Assembly: GCA_026874595.1 (NCBI GenBank)
Contig: CM049313.1
Location: forward strand, 67,264,659 to 67,328,658
Direction: 5' to 3'
Origin: Sipunculus nudus
Taxonomy: Eukaryota > Annelida > Sipuncula > Golfingiida > Sipunculidae
DNA length: 64,000 nt
Below are positions 23,850 to 35,859 of the stretch, piece after piece. Under the pieces are notes generated by a model. That model had not been told where the DNA came from, ran no database searches, and saw only the letters and a program-made list of their open reading frames with translations. A program made the position numbers and the translations under genes. The stretch's first letter is position 1. Every line of letters starts with the position of its first letter.

Positions 23850-25910
23850 ATGAGTATCTAGCAAACTTGCGCGAGTGTCTATCAAAGTTGAATCCTCACT
23901 GCAAAACTTGCTATACGCAATTTGCAAACTAGCTAGCTATTTGCCAGCAATTATGCAACTTTCTCACTCTCCCTGTGATGACCGTCCCCACCACGCAATT
24001 TGCTAGCAATTTAGCAACTTTGCCATCTTTCTTGTAACAGCCGTCCCCATCACGCAATTTGCTAGCAATTTGCTCGCAATTTTGCAGCTTTCTCACTCAT
24101 CCTGTAATGACCGTCCCCATCACGCAATTTGCTAGCAATTTAGCAACTTTGCCATCCTCAGAGTAGCAGCCGTCCCCATAACGCAATTTGCTAGAAATTT
24201 GCTCGCAATTTTGCAATTTTCTCACTCATCCTGTAATGACCGTCCCCATGACGAAATTTGCTAGGAATTTGCTTGCAATTTTGCAACTTTCTCGCCCTCA
24301 CTGTGATGGCCGGCCCCATCACGCAATTTGCTAGCAATTTGCAACTTTGCCATCCTTCTTGTAAAAGCCATCCCTATCACGCTATTTACTAGCAATTTGC
24401 TCGCAATTTTGCAATTTTCTCACTCATCCTGTAATGACCGTCCCCATGGCGAAATTTGCTAGGAATTTGCTTGCAATTTTGCAACTTTCTCGCCCTCCTT
24501 GTGATGGCCGGCCCCATCACGCAATTTGCTAGAAATTTAGCAACTTTGCTATCCTTCTTGTAACAACATCCCTATCACGCAATTTGTTAGCAATTTGCGC
24601 GCAATTTTGCAACTTTCTCGCCCTCCCTGTGATGGCCGGCCCAATCACGCAATTTGCTAGCAATTTGCAACTTTGCCATCCTTCTTGTAACAGTCATCCC
24701 TATCACGCAATTTACTAGCAATTTGCTCGCAATTTTGCAATTTTCTCACTCATCCTGTAATGACCGTCCCCATGGCGAAATTTGCTAGGAATTTGCTTGC
24801 AATTTTGCAACTTTCTCGCCCTTCTTGTGATGGCCGGCCCCATCACGCAATTTGCTAGCAATTTAGCAACTTTGCTATCCTTCTTGTAAAAACCATCCCT
24901 ATCACACAATTTGTTAGCAATTTGCGCGCAATTTTGCAACTTTCTCGCCTTCCCTGTGATGGCCGGTCCAATCACGCAGATTACTAGCAATTTAGCAACT
25001 TTGCCGCGAGCGTCTATCAAAGTTTGAATCCTAACTGAGAAACTTGCTATGCGCAATTATTGCAAACTTGCTAGCAATTTGCCAGCAATTGTGCAACTTT
25101 CTCGCCCTCCCTGTGATTGCCGTTCCCATCACGCAATTTGCTAGCAATTTAGCAACTTTACAATCCTCCTTGTAACAGCCGTCCCCATCACGCAATTTGC
25201 TAGAAATTTGCTCACAGTTTTGCAACTTTCTCACTCATCTTGTAATAACCGTCCCTATCACGCAATTTGCTCGCAATTTTGCAACTTTCTCGCCCTCCCT
25301 GTGACGGCCGGCTCAATCACGCAATTTACCAGCAATTTAGCAACTTTGCCGCGAGTGTCCATTGAAGTTTGAATCTTTACTGAAAAACTTACTATGCGCA
25401 ATTATTGCTAACTTGCTAGCAATTGGCCAGCAATTATGCAACTTTCTCGCCCTCCCTGTGATTGCCGTTCCCCATCACGCAATTTGCTAGCAATTTAGCA
25501 ACCTTACCATTCTCCTTGTAACAGCCGTCCCCATCACGCAATTTGCTAGCAATTCGCTCTCAATTTTGCAACTTTCTCACTCATCCTGTTATGACTGTCC
25601 CCATCACGCAATTTACTAGCAATTTAGCAACTTTGTCATCCTCCATGTAACAGCCTTTCCTATCACGCAATTTGCTAGCAATTTGCTCGCAATTTTGCAA
25701 CTTTCTCGCCCTCCCTGTGATGGCCGGCCCCATCACGCAATTTGCTTAGCTTGCAATTTAGCAACTTTGCTATCCTTCTTGTAACAGCCATCCCTATCAC
25801 GCAATTACATAGCAATTTGCCCGCAATTTTGTAACTTTCTCGCCCTCGCTGTGACGGCCGGCCCAATCACGCAATTTACTAGCAATTTAGCAACTTTACC
25901 ACCAGTGTCT
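23850..25910. repeat. Dimeric satellite inside the retrotransposon
   Basis: About 2.05 kb of alternating subunits. The short one (about 59 bp) has CACGCAATTTGCTAGC then AATTTAGCAACTTTGCCATC and TTGTAACAGCC. The long one (about 70 bp) has GCAATTTGCTCGCAATTTTG then CAACTTTCTC and TGTGATGGCCGGCC or TGTAATGACCGTCC. Together they give a dimer of about 129 bp repeated roughly 15 times. Longer variants with AGTGTCTATCAAA and TTGAATCCT occur at the left edge, near 25010, near 25355 and at the right edge (AGTGTCTATCAAAC at 25905). Minus-strand open frames are translations of the repeat. Confidence 0.9.
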
Positions 25911-25917
25911 ATCAAAC

Positions 25918-27189
25918 TGTCACAGAACCAAGTTTGTTTCTATGTCAAAAATGGAGTGCTTATGCGTAAATGGCGACCACCTGATGTATGCGCTGATGAT
26001 GAGTGGGCCATCGGATATCAAATAGTAATGCCCAAAAGCTTTTGCAGTGAAGTTCTAAGCATGGCACATGAGGCTCCTTTGTCTGGTCATTTAGGTATAA
26101 ATAAAACCAGAAAGTTAGTACACACTTCTAGCCTAGCCTCAAGAAAGATGTAGTACAATTTTGTAAATCATGCCATACATGCCAGATGGTAGGCAAGCCC
26201 AACAGAATCCTCCTAAGGCCCCGGTTTGGCCTATTCCTGCTTTCGAGGAACCATTCAGTAGTATTATTGTTGATTGTGTTTGGACCACTGCCTAAAACAA
26301 AATCTGGACATGAATACTTGCTGACAATTATGTGCACATCTACCAGGTTCCCTGAGGCAATACCATTGCGCAGAATTAATGCCAAAAGTGTTGTCAAAGC
26401 TCTGACCAAGTCTTGGTACAACTTTTGGATTGCCAAAATCCGCCAGTCTGACCAAGGTTCTAATTTTATTATTTCTGGCTTATTCCAACAGGTTATGCTT
26501 GAGCTAGGTATGGAACAGTACAGCTCTTCGCCATACCATTCTGAAAGTCAGGGCGCCCTCGAGCGTTTTCACCAGACATTAAAAAACATGATCAGGACTT
26601 ATTGCTATGACACACAGAAAGACCTGGATGAAGGAATCCACCTATTGTTGTTTGCTGTCAGCTAATCCTTTCAGGAGTCCTTGGGTTTTTGTCCCTCTGA
26701 ACTAATTTCCGGACATGGACCTGGAACGGAACGTCCATTGAAACTGCTTTAAGAAAAATCCTGTGTGAAAATCCTGATTGTCTTAGTTTACTGCAGTATA
26801 TCTCAGCCTTTCGCACTAAACTACACAATGCCTGTGAGATTGCAAAGGCAAATCTTAAATCTGCACAAAGTAAAATGAAAACAAAGTATGACAAGCACAC
26901 TGTAAGTAGGACGTTTGAGCCTGGTGAAAAGGCCCTTGTCTTACTTCCCATCCCTGGCAGACCTCTTCGAGCTAGGTATTTTGGTCCTTACATTGTTGAC
27001 AAGAAAGTCAGTGATTTAAATTACATACTGTTGACACCAGACAGACGTAAGAAAAAACAACTGTGCCATGTTAACATGTTGAAACCATATTGTGACAGAA
27101 ATAGCACATCAAATGTTGTACATAATGTTACTGCTGTTAATTGTGTAAACACTGACCCTGACCCGGTGAAAGTAGATACTGATTGTTAG
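25918..27189 (+). pseudogene. Integrase, frameshifted, upstream of RT
   Basis: The HHCC zinc-binding domain is split over two frames: HEAPLSGHLGINKTRKL (about 26070-26120) and FCKSCHTCQ (about 26159-26185). The DDE core has its first Asp at 26272 (IIVDCV, in a third frame, with an extra T near 26280), the second at 26450 (QSDQGSNF) and the Glu at 26561 (ALERFHQT), so all three catalytic residues persist. Stops occur at 26663 and near 26750. The C-terminal GPY/F module is seen as ARYFGPYIVDKKV (about 26971-27009). The GPY/F module marks Ty3/gypsy integrases. The domain runs in-frame into reverse transcriptase with only a TAG at 27187. At least three frameshifts rule out function. Confidence 0.88.
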
Positions 27190-28107
27190 TGTAATGTAGA
27201 ACAACAAGACCTCGAGAACCTGCTGCGGAATTATGAACATTTGTTTAGTGACATTCCAACGCGAACTAACATGTTGTGCCATGACGTCGATGTTGGCGAG
27301 GTAAGCGCAGTCAAGCAACATCCATATAGACTGAATCCAGAAAAACAAAGGTATCTACAGGATGAGATTCAATACTTGATGGACAATGATTTTATTGAAC
27401 CTAGTAACAGTAACTGGAGTTAACCATGTATTCTTGTGCCAAAACCTGATGGAACTTACCGTATATGCACAGATTATCAAAAACTGAACTCTGTCACCAC
27501 GACTGACACGTTCCCGATTCCGAGGATCGATGATTGTATTGATATAGTCGGTAGCTCCACGTATTTTTCCAAGCCTGACTTGCAAAAAGGATTCTGGCAA
27601 GTTCCGCTGACAGATCGAGCGAAAGAACTGTTCGCATTTGCGACGCCGCAAGGACTATACCAGCATAAAGTTATGCCGTTTGGCATGAAGAACTCGCCAG
27701 CCACGTTCCAGCGCATTATCCATATGGTTGTCAGGGACATTCAGGGCTGCGACGCATATATTGATGACTTCATCGTATACAGCGACACATGGGAGAAACA
27801 TCTGCAAATTCTTCGCGACCTCTTCGAAAGACTCAGTGAAGCACGTCTGACCGTCAACTTAGTAAAATCTGAGTTTTGTTATGCACAAGTAACATTTTTG
27901 GGTCATATCGTAGGGCATGGTCAGGTAAAACCTACTAATGCTAAAATAAGTGCTAATTCTGCATTTCCTAGACCAGAGAACAAAAAGCAAATAATGCGTT
28001 TTCTTGGTATGGTTGGATACTACAGGAAGTTTTGTCCAAATTTTTCTGCTGTAGCTGAACCTTTGACTAATTTGTTAAAGAAGAAACAAAAGTTCGTATG
28101 GAATGTT
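27190..28107 (+). pseudogene. Ty3/gypsy reverse transcriptase, interrupted
   Basis: The N-terminal LFSDIPTRTNM and HPYRLNPEK match the start of gypsy RT. A TAA at 27421 precedes PCILVPKPDGTYRICTDYQKLN. Later motifs are SKPDLQKGFWQVPL (catalytic Asp in motif A), TPQGLYQHKVMPFGMKNSPATF, the active-site box YIDD at 27757-27768, LGHIVGHGQV and RFLGMVGYYRKFCPNFS (the thumb/connection start). All three RT catalytic aspartates are present. The frame ends at a TAG at 28108. The region after the TAA is open for 224 codons, so decay is mild here. Family assignment is firm; activity is not expected. Confidence 0.93.
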
Positions 28108-28550
28108 TAGTGTGAAAGTGCATTTTAGAATTTGAAAGCAATTCTGCAAAGTTCACCAGTTTTAGCAGCTCCAGACTTTTCTGTGCCTTTTCAGTAAGCT
28201 GTGGATGCTAGTGATACTGCTGCTGGCGCTGTGTTGTTACAAGAAGGCAACGATGGCACAGATCATCCAATTTGTTATTTCTCAAGAAAGTTTAATGCAA
28301 ACCAGAAAAACTACTCCACTATTGAAAAAGAATGTTTGGCTTTGATTTAGGCATTGCAACGTTTTGAAGTTGATGTTACTTCATCAGTCAAGCCTATCAT
28401 TATCTTGAGTGATCACAATCCCCTCACGTTCATGAACAAGTTGAAGTGTTGAGATGGAGTTTGTTCTTACAACATTACAATCTTCATATCATACAAATTA
28501 AAGGGAAAGAAAATGTACTGGCTGATTGCTTGTCGAGATGTTTATGAAAT
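28108..28550 (+). pseudogene. RNase H domain, interrupted
   Basis: It continues from RT in the same frame through several stops (28108, 28126, 28195, 28351). Motifs: [14 protein letters not shown] with catalytic Asp at 28204, [11 protein letters not shown] with Glu at 28330, and SDHNPLTFM with Asp at 28411. The end, IKGKENVLADCLSR, is in a shifted frame after about 28450. This is the ordinary gypsy RNase H layout. No integrase follows, which again shows that integrase lies upstream. Confidence 0.88.
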
Positions 28551-28670
28551 GTTGTGAACAAGATGTTTATGTAATGTTGTAGATGAGATGATTTTTGAGA
28601 TGTTGTAAAATCTTAGTGATTGTGATCGCAAAAAGAAAGATTTCCGAGAAAACTTTCTTTTTTATCTTAC
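28551..28670 (+). other. 3' untranslated part of the gypsy element
   Basis: Short A+T-rich leader to the polypurine tract; no frame. Confidence 0.6.
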
Positions 28671-28681
28671 AGGAGGGGGAG
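28671..28681 (+). promoter_or_regulatory. Polypurine tract
   Basis: AGGAGGGGGAG directly abuts the 3' LTR start TGTTACAGG, the expected plus-strand primer position. Confidence 0.85.
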
Positions 28682-29358
28682 TGTTACAGGTGCTCTTTTT
28701 ATCGAGTGGCACGGGCGTAACTCATGTTGTAGCGCTCTTGCTTAGCCGCTTGTTACATTTATGTTTAATCCGTACCGGTTGAACTCTTGTTGACCTGCTG
28801 GCTTGGTCGTGAGTCACGTGTACACCATGGTGTGTGGAGTCACGCAGCGCTGTTTTTCTAGAGAATTCCTAAAAACGTGTGTTGTGCAAGACCGTATAGA
28901 CTGTTCGAGAAGTGGAAAATTCTCGGCTTGGGGTGTGAAGGTATATAAAGGGGCTGTTTTTTAGAACCAGGGGGGCAGTGAGAGGGCAGACAGCAGAGCA
29001 GATTCCAGCGGACGCAGAAGCGAGTGTCAGATTCTAAGACCTTATCCGACGAATGCGGCAATTATACATTTTTCAAAGACTTTCTCCTGGATTTTATGCA
29101 TTTGGACTTCAGTTTACTTTCTGGGTTGTTGCAAGAACTTTCCACTGGACTGTCATTCTCCGAGAGTTTACATTTAAAGGACTTATCTTTGTGATGGTGT
29201 TGGTATCCAGGTACTTTACCATTATCTTTCTATGTGATTGTATTGACTTGTTGCTATACCGCTGTTTTACTGTATAATTGTATTGATTTAGTGTATTGTA
29301 TTGTTAGGGTTGATTTAAGAATAAATTATAGTTATTTGTTAACAAAAAAAACCACTGA
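28682..29358 (+). repeat. 3' LTR, truncated
   Basis: 677 bp matching the 5' LTR from TGTTACAGG to ACCACTGA, with TATATAAAG at 28942-28950. The last 126 bp found in the 5' LTR are missing and no GTAACA end is present. The next bases (ATATTATTGG, TCCGACTTATG) match the unit copies about 150 bp beyond the insertion point, so one deletion removed both the LTR end and adjacent host repeat. Confidence 0.9.
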
Positions 29359-32300
29359 ATATTATTGGTGTCCGACTTATGTTTCGTAGGCAACATATGC
29401 ACGGTTGAACTTGGGAATGTAGTCCGAATAAGTGAATGAAAACACTTGTTGGGGAACATGCACAAAAGAACAAGAGTAAAAGAGGTCAACAAGTTAATGA
29501 AAACACGGGTTACGGAGTAGCCCACATTAAGCACCGACGGAGGCCTGCATTCCTGAGAATGCATATTTCTAATTAAAATATTTTAATCAATGATGATGAG
29601 GAACTGATTAATGATTACCGAAAAGCGACCGTTTAATATAAAGGAACCCCTTGGCATTTTTATAGAAGACAATATTTTGTTTTTTTCTATTCATTTATTA
29701 TCTGCGCAAACGTAATCAGGTGCAAATTCGAAAAAGCAATAATAATCACTTATGAAACATAACACATTTTAAGGCAGGAACATTTTTCGAAAGAGACACA
29801 TCGACAGCTTAATGTAAAACAATCCTTTGTTAGCGTTCTTAATTTACAGAAATGATCCTAAAATGGTGTCCATTTTAGAGAAACGTTATCTATAAATGAG
29901 ATCAAATAATAAAGTTTTGTATCTACACGACAATAACTTGTAGCGTCTCCGACATTTAATAATTACAGATAAAGTCTCTGATTACCGTTGTTCTTGAAAT
30001 CGACATGTAACATCCGTTTATGTCTATTTTCTCTTCTTTCATTCTTAGCCCGTTTAACCTACTAATTAAACAGGGCCTTTTCTCTCTCTATATATAGTTT
30101 ATTATATTTTTCGCAAACTTCTGTATGTAGACTTCACAAACTTAGGGTCAAACTGGACAGACTACGGTGACGTATTGTTTTAAACTTTAAAACAAAGAGA
30201 AGATATTCAGGATGAGAGAATGACAAACCGTAAAGACAGAGTTCGTTACTTTAGACCCTAAAAGCATGGAAATCCTTATTAGGACAGTCTGAGTCGAGCA
30301 AATAAAGGGAAGGACAGACCTAGATAAATGTTCGATATTTGATGTAATTAGCTCAGTTTTTACCCAGATCTCCCGCCAAGTTTGCACCATTGTTGATCTT
30401 AAGGAGAACAAGGCGAAGAAAGTATAAAAAGAACGTAATGACAGGATCCTGACGACCGGCCTATTTCAGCTGACGTGACGTGACTCACAGGAATGCGTCT
30501 TCAACGACATCGCGCATACCCGCCGCGACGAATCGCCGAAGCCAAGTGTCCATGAAGCGATTGTAGATAGACCGACGGACAAAATATAGTAATAATTGAA
30601 AGCATAGTGTCTCTCAAATTGACAAGATAATAAAACGGTGTCCATTTTAGAGATACGGCACCTACAGATGAGAATAAAAAAAGTATAGTAAAAATATGTA
30701 CACTACTAAAATGACATGTGACATTTGTCCCACATATAGTCATTACATATTTTGTTTCCAACATCTGTTGACCGTGGCAGCATTGGTAACAACCGTTTAT
30801 TTCCGTGTCTTCTATCCTTCTTGCTCAACCTCCTATTCACCTACTGACGTCGCAAGGTTATTTCTCTTTTTATCATATATTGTGATTTACCCTACCGTAT
30901 TCACGTCTTATGAAAAGGTATCCGGCTCACAGTATTCAGACGTAACGAAAATGTCTGATTAGATGGGCTTTGGTATGTGTAAATAATATCTTTATAGGAT
31001 ACCAAACTGGTTATTATTTGTGCATATAAATTTACAATCATATAAGGATATTAATCAATGAATGAATTTCCATACCATAAAGAACGCAAATTCAAATTGT
31101 TATCACTTTAAATGCTGCAAAAACATAGGATTTTGGACGGTCGAGGGGTAAAATTCTCGTAGTTGGCCGGCCAAGGTCGATGGTTCTCCCCGGTTCCTCC
31201 GGTTTCCTTCAAGGACTACCAAACGCCACCACCCGTGCCATGAATTAAGAGTGTCTCTTATTATTTATTATAACTAGTTGTACAATCCGTGTAAAATAAT
31301 TTTAGTTTATAAAAAAACATTGAAAGCCTCGCACATACTCAATAGGTACAAGCAGAACTACAGACACACCGTGGTGAATTCTTTACCTCCAAATGTAATT
31401 AGCATGGTTTTTACCCAGATCTCATCCCAACTTAACACCAGTCTTGGTCTATTGATAAATTAAGCAAAGGTTGTATAAAAAGAGCGTAATGACCGAACCT
31501 TGACACATTGAGTCACTTTACTGTATACTTGCAGACGTCAAGTGACTAATATAATTTGTTGTTCCAACCTCCTTCCGGACACTAGCAGACATAATGCGAT
31601 TAGGAGGGTAGACCTAGGTCGCACATATGATTGTGTTAAAGGAGGGACCGCCGAACCGAGAGAAGTTAGGTTCAAACGGAATCGTGACAGGAGAATAAAA
31701 TTAAAGAAATTGTGCTTTTTATAACTATTCACACCACATAGAAACATGGTAGAGTTAAGTTTCTGGAGTCGATATATCTGTTCCTTTCATTCTACACACA
31801 AACACACACATGTGTGTTTACTTAAAAAAGCATTTACATTTTTTTTTTGTTTTTATGTGAGTGTCTCTTTGTTAAAAGTTTAACTTTTTGTCGCTTATCT
31901 ACATATTTTTTGGTCTGTAAAGGTAGTATAGATTGATGAAGGTTTATAAATAATTATTTTTTACAAGAGGTTTTCTCGTGCTATGGCCTCATCATTCAGG
32001 AAGTCAGTCATTCCTGGTGAAAATTTCTTTTCTGGAGGAAAAGCGTATATCGTGCAGGATGAAAAGGCGGGGTCTAACGCTGAAAATTATAATTGATAGA
32101 TGTCATGCCAGAGATGGAAGTAAAGGTCAAATCCAGTCCTTTATAGATACGAATCTGACCCATGCAAGCCTGAACTGCATTAAATCTATGTTATAAAGGA
32201 ACATGTCGTGTCAGTAAATAATTTTTTTTTTATTTTTCATGATATTTATTATTCTTTCGAATCCCTATTAATAAAACAATTACCATAAACAATTATGCAC

Positions 32301-32361
32301 CATCTAAAACAGTTATATTAAAAGAAAATATCACAAACGTAAACTACATTAAAATATATAT

Positions 32362-32419
<58 letters not shown>

Positions 32420-32990
32420 CAAACAGGCGGAGGAGGCACTTACAGTTCAAAACAACATAGGCCAAATCTGATTCTTGATGCAATTCTGCATGCGTCTTTA
32501 ATCATTTGACTGGAGAAACGATATATAAAACAAGACCTTGACATTGAAAAAGAAATGGAGACATAACACATCTTCAGCTTGTATACAGCTGCCTCCTAAA
32601 GAGATCTATATTCCGTCATATCTGAAAGAAAACAAATATGTTATTTGTTAACTCTAATTGATTACTCGTCCTCATAGCGGGCACCTAAGGTGTCATTATG
32701 TATGTTTTGAATATTGTTTTCATATACTATTTAAATAATCGGTATAGAAAGAAAAATAGTTTTGTTGATACAGAGTAGTCCTGTATAAATTATCTTTAAA
32801 CCCGGATTAAGTCTTTATTTATTTTTATGGTGACGTAATGAAAAGCTAAAGCAGATATGTTGACTAAAGGTCCATATTGATGGAACATTTTGATGTATAA
32901 ATCACCCATAATTCTTGTTCTGCACAATTATTTTTTTTATAAAACATAAGCTAAAACTGGATTTATGAGATTTGATAGAAGTTGATGGTT
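29359..32990 (+). repeat. About 5-kb repeat unit, copy A, right part
   Basis: Matches 34735-38566 and 40415-44765 in order. Shared anchors include TTGAACTTGGGAATGTA, TACGGAGTAGCCCACATTAAG, CATACCCGCCGCGACGAA, GTCATGCCAGAGATGG and GATGTATAAATCACCCATAA. Internally, 29560-30590 and 30600-31690 are diverged copies of each other (each has AACGGTGTCCATTTTAGAGA, a GTAATTAGC..ACCCAGATCTC block and a TATAAAAAG box). 31125-31245 looks like a SINE tail (TTCTCCCCGGTTCCTCCGG). A (TA)n tract lies at 32354-32417. No gene. Confidence 0.85.
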
Positions 32991-33100
32991 CATGAGGATA
33001 TATATAAATAAATAAATAAATTTACGTCAATTTATCTGCAAGGGTCGGGCGTGACTCGCAGCCGTGGGAGGGTCATCAAAGTGGGGACAACATTTGTATC

Positions 33101-33183
<83 letters not shown>

Positions 33184-33244
33184 TTCAAACTGAAATACCC
33201 AACAAAATCCGAAGCTTGGCATATTTTGTAATGCCGAAAAGGTA

Positions 33245-33318
<74 letters not shown>

Positions 33319-33470
33319 ATATTGTAGACCAAAATCTGTGAAAAATACTTGGAAATGCGTGGAAATATTAAAAAGAAACCTAAAGATAATAAACACATTG
33401 AAATATATAACACCCTGTAAGTCTAGAGAACTTAAACATGGTCTCTTCCTCCATTCTTTTGTAAACACAG
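32991..33470. repeat. Two (TA)n islands with hAT-like spacer
   Basis: TA tracts at about 33103-33180 and 33242-33316 flank ATTTCAAACTGAAATACCC...GCCGAAAAGG, which resembles the corresponding part of the hAT MITE at 19500-19550. Terminal repeats are not visible. It separates repeat copies A and B. Confidence 0.6.
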
Positions 33471-35859
33471 TAATTTATTGTTTTCAGAAGTCGTTAAAAT
33501 GATTACCTTTTTGGTATGTGGTGATTGTTTTATGGTTAGGGAACTTGATATGTGGCCATAATCGTGATTTTACGTGCCCCATTTAGACCGTTTTGCGGTC
33601 CGGAAAATCGGTAGGATCGGCAGGATTTTAACCGACCGTTAAATTCGATAAATGTATGACCGGACCGAATAAAAAATTGTTGATTTACAACCTATATTTC
33701 ATTCTTTTTGTCATTTCTGACGCCAATAACAATTCTGGAAAGGAAATAGAAGTTACCAAAATGACCGGGAAAATCTGGTGATCTGCATTGAAAATCGGTA
33801 GATGTGCAGGCACTCGACAGCCGGCGAGAAATGTAGATTTTTCCGGCCGCTTTAAAATCGGTTTAAAAAAAATAAAATTAGCTTTAAACCTTCAACATGT
33901 AAACTGGAACGTGACCGGAATTGTTAGTAGAAATGCTGAAAGGAATATCTGATTACTCACTTCGGAGAAATATTATTCATGTGATCTGGCCCAAAATCAG
34001 AAAGCCAGTATAGGCCTTCATTCAAGTATTGATTCCTGTAGTTATCAACTATGCTTGTGGATTAGATATGTTCTGACCAACATATAAAACCTGTACTAGA
34101 CAATTAAGTATTAGTGCATGAAGGAAATGGAAAGAATATACAAATCCAATTTTCCTTTGCTTTTATCTATCAGACTATCACCATGGTAAAGGGTACTTGA
34201 GACAGATTCTTGTAATACTTGGGAAATGGAGTATTTAGATCCGGTTTACCCTTCTTTGCATATCTGAGTGTTCGAGCTAATATAATGCGAAAAAAAAAGA
34301 TAATTTTGAGAACCAGCTGATATTGTTTTTATATATAGCAGCAAGACATGGAATAATACTGAAACTGATGGCGCCCTTGTTATAGCAAATTGTGTGGCTG
34401 AAAAGAAACCTAGAAACCTACGGTCTTTGGTTTCGTAGCTTCGATTCAGTTTCACAATTTGCCACAACATTCCATTGAGAATTTAACTGGTAACTCAGAA
34501 CGTTTTAATAATACATTTATGATTAAGATGCACTGGGTGTGTCATTTTATCGTATATTTGCCTCCTCCAAGAAGGTAAGCGTTCATTCCCTTTCGCTCAC
34601 GCGTGTGTGTATGTGTGCATGATCACAACATAACTCACTTAAACTTTAAAGGAACCCCATCAAATTTTCAGGACACGAAGGGAATGGACCAACGAATCGA
34701 TTATATTTTGGTGTGGGTTCGACTCGTGACCCGGATCAAGAAATATTCACTTAAGTGCGGTTTTATATAAGCACGATTGAACTTGGGAATGTAAATCGGA
34801 TTAGTGAATGAAAACACTTGTTCGAGAACATACACAAAAGAACAAAGGAGTAAGAGGTTAAAAAGTAAATAAAACCAAGGGATACGGAGTAGCCCACATT
34901 AAGCTTCCCCCAACCGATGGTGGTCTGCTTTCCTTGGAACATCGACGGCTTTATGTAAAATAATCCTTTGTTAAGGTTCTAAATTAACAGAAGTGAGCCT
35001 AAAACCGTGTCCATTTTAGAGAAACGGCATCTATAAATTAGATAAAATTTGAAAGTGTTGTATGTATAAAATAATGACCTGTAGCGTGTCAACATTTCAT
35101 AATGACAGATAACCTTTCTGACTCCTGTTGTTCTTGATAGCAACATGTAACATTCGTTAATGAATATTTTTTTCTCTTTCCTGCTTAAGACATTACTAAT
35201 TAAACAAGGCCGTTTCTCTATTTATAGTTTATTACATTTTCGCAAAATACTGTATGCAGCTTTCATAAATATAGGGTCAAACTGCACAGACTACGGTGAC
35301 GTATTTTTTTCAATAAACTCAGCAAAGAGAAGATATTCACGGATGAGAGAATGACAAAACCGTAAAGACAATGCTAGTTTCTTTAGACCAAAAAAGCACA
35401 GCATTCCTTCAAGGCCATTCTTTCCCAAGCAAACAAATAAGAACGCGTTAAAAAGGTCCTGACGTTAATAAAATGTATCCTTGGCTTGGCCTATTTCACG
35501 TGACGTGACTAATAGGATTGCGTCCTCAACGACACCCCGCATACCCGCCGCGACGAACCGCCGAAGCCAAGTATCCATGAAACGACTGTAGGTATACCGG
35601 CGAATAAAATATAGTAATAGTTGAAAGCACAGTGTCTCCCAAATTGACAAGAGAATTAAACGGTGTCCATTTTAGAGATACGGCACCTACAGTTGAGAAA
35701 AAAATAATAAAAAAAGAAGTCTGGTAAAAACATTTACACTACAACAATGACTTGTGACATTTGTCCTACATATATAAAGTCACTACATATTTTGTTTCCG
35801 ACATCCGCTTAGGAAGGTTTAAATAACATCTTTATAGTATACCAGAATAGGTATTATAG

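Larger units (their letters stand above)
22179..29358 (+). mobile_element. Decayed Ty3/gypsy retrotransposon, Gmr1-like pol order
   Basis: A 7.2-kb element: 5' LTR, primer-binding site, gag remnant, protease remnant, a 2-kb satellite, integrase, reverse transcriptase, RNase H, polypurine tract and truncated 3' LTR. The pol order PR-INT-RT-RH is that of Gmr1-like elements, not of ordinary Ty3/gypsy. Integrase C-terminus and reverse transcriptase share one reading frame across their junction (26875-28107, with single-codon stops), so the order is native rather than a rearrangement. Frameshifts and stops in every domain make it non-autonomous. It inserted in repeat copy A; the equivalent site is empty in copy C (near 40283). 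Related solo LTRs on the other strand lie at 41007-41804 and 47540-48463. Confidence 0.9.

Noticed and set aside
23850-25910. CRISPR-like or protein-coding reading of the regular repeat
   Set aside because: Alternating 59/70-bp units without spacers; the minus-strand frames (63-113 codons) merely follow the period.
22179-29358. Ty1/copia element on the basis of domain order
   Set aside because: RT (YIDD), RNase H and a GPY/F integrase are Ty3/gypsy in sequence; only the order is copia-like.
33051-33468. Ile/Tyr-repeat open frames
   Set aside because: Translations of (TA)n tracts; the same occurs at 14490, 44629, 44984 and 49655.
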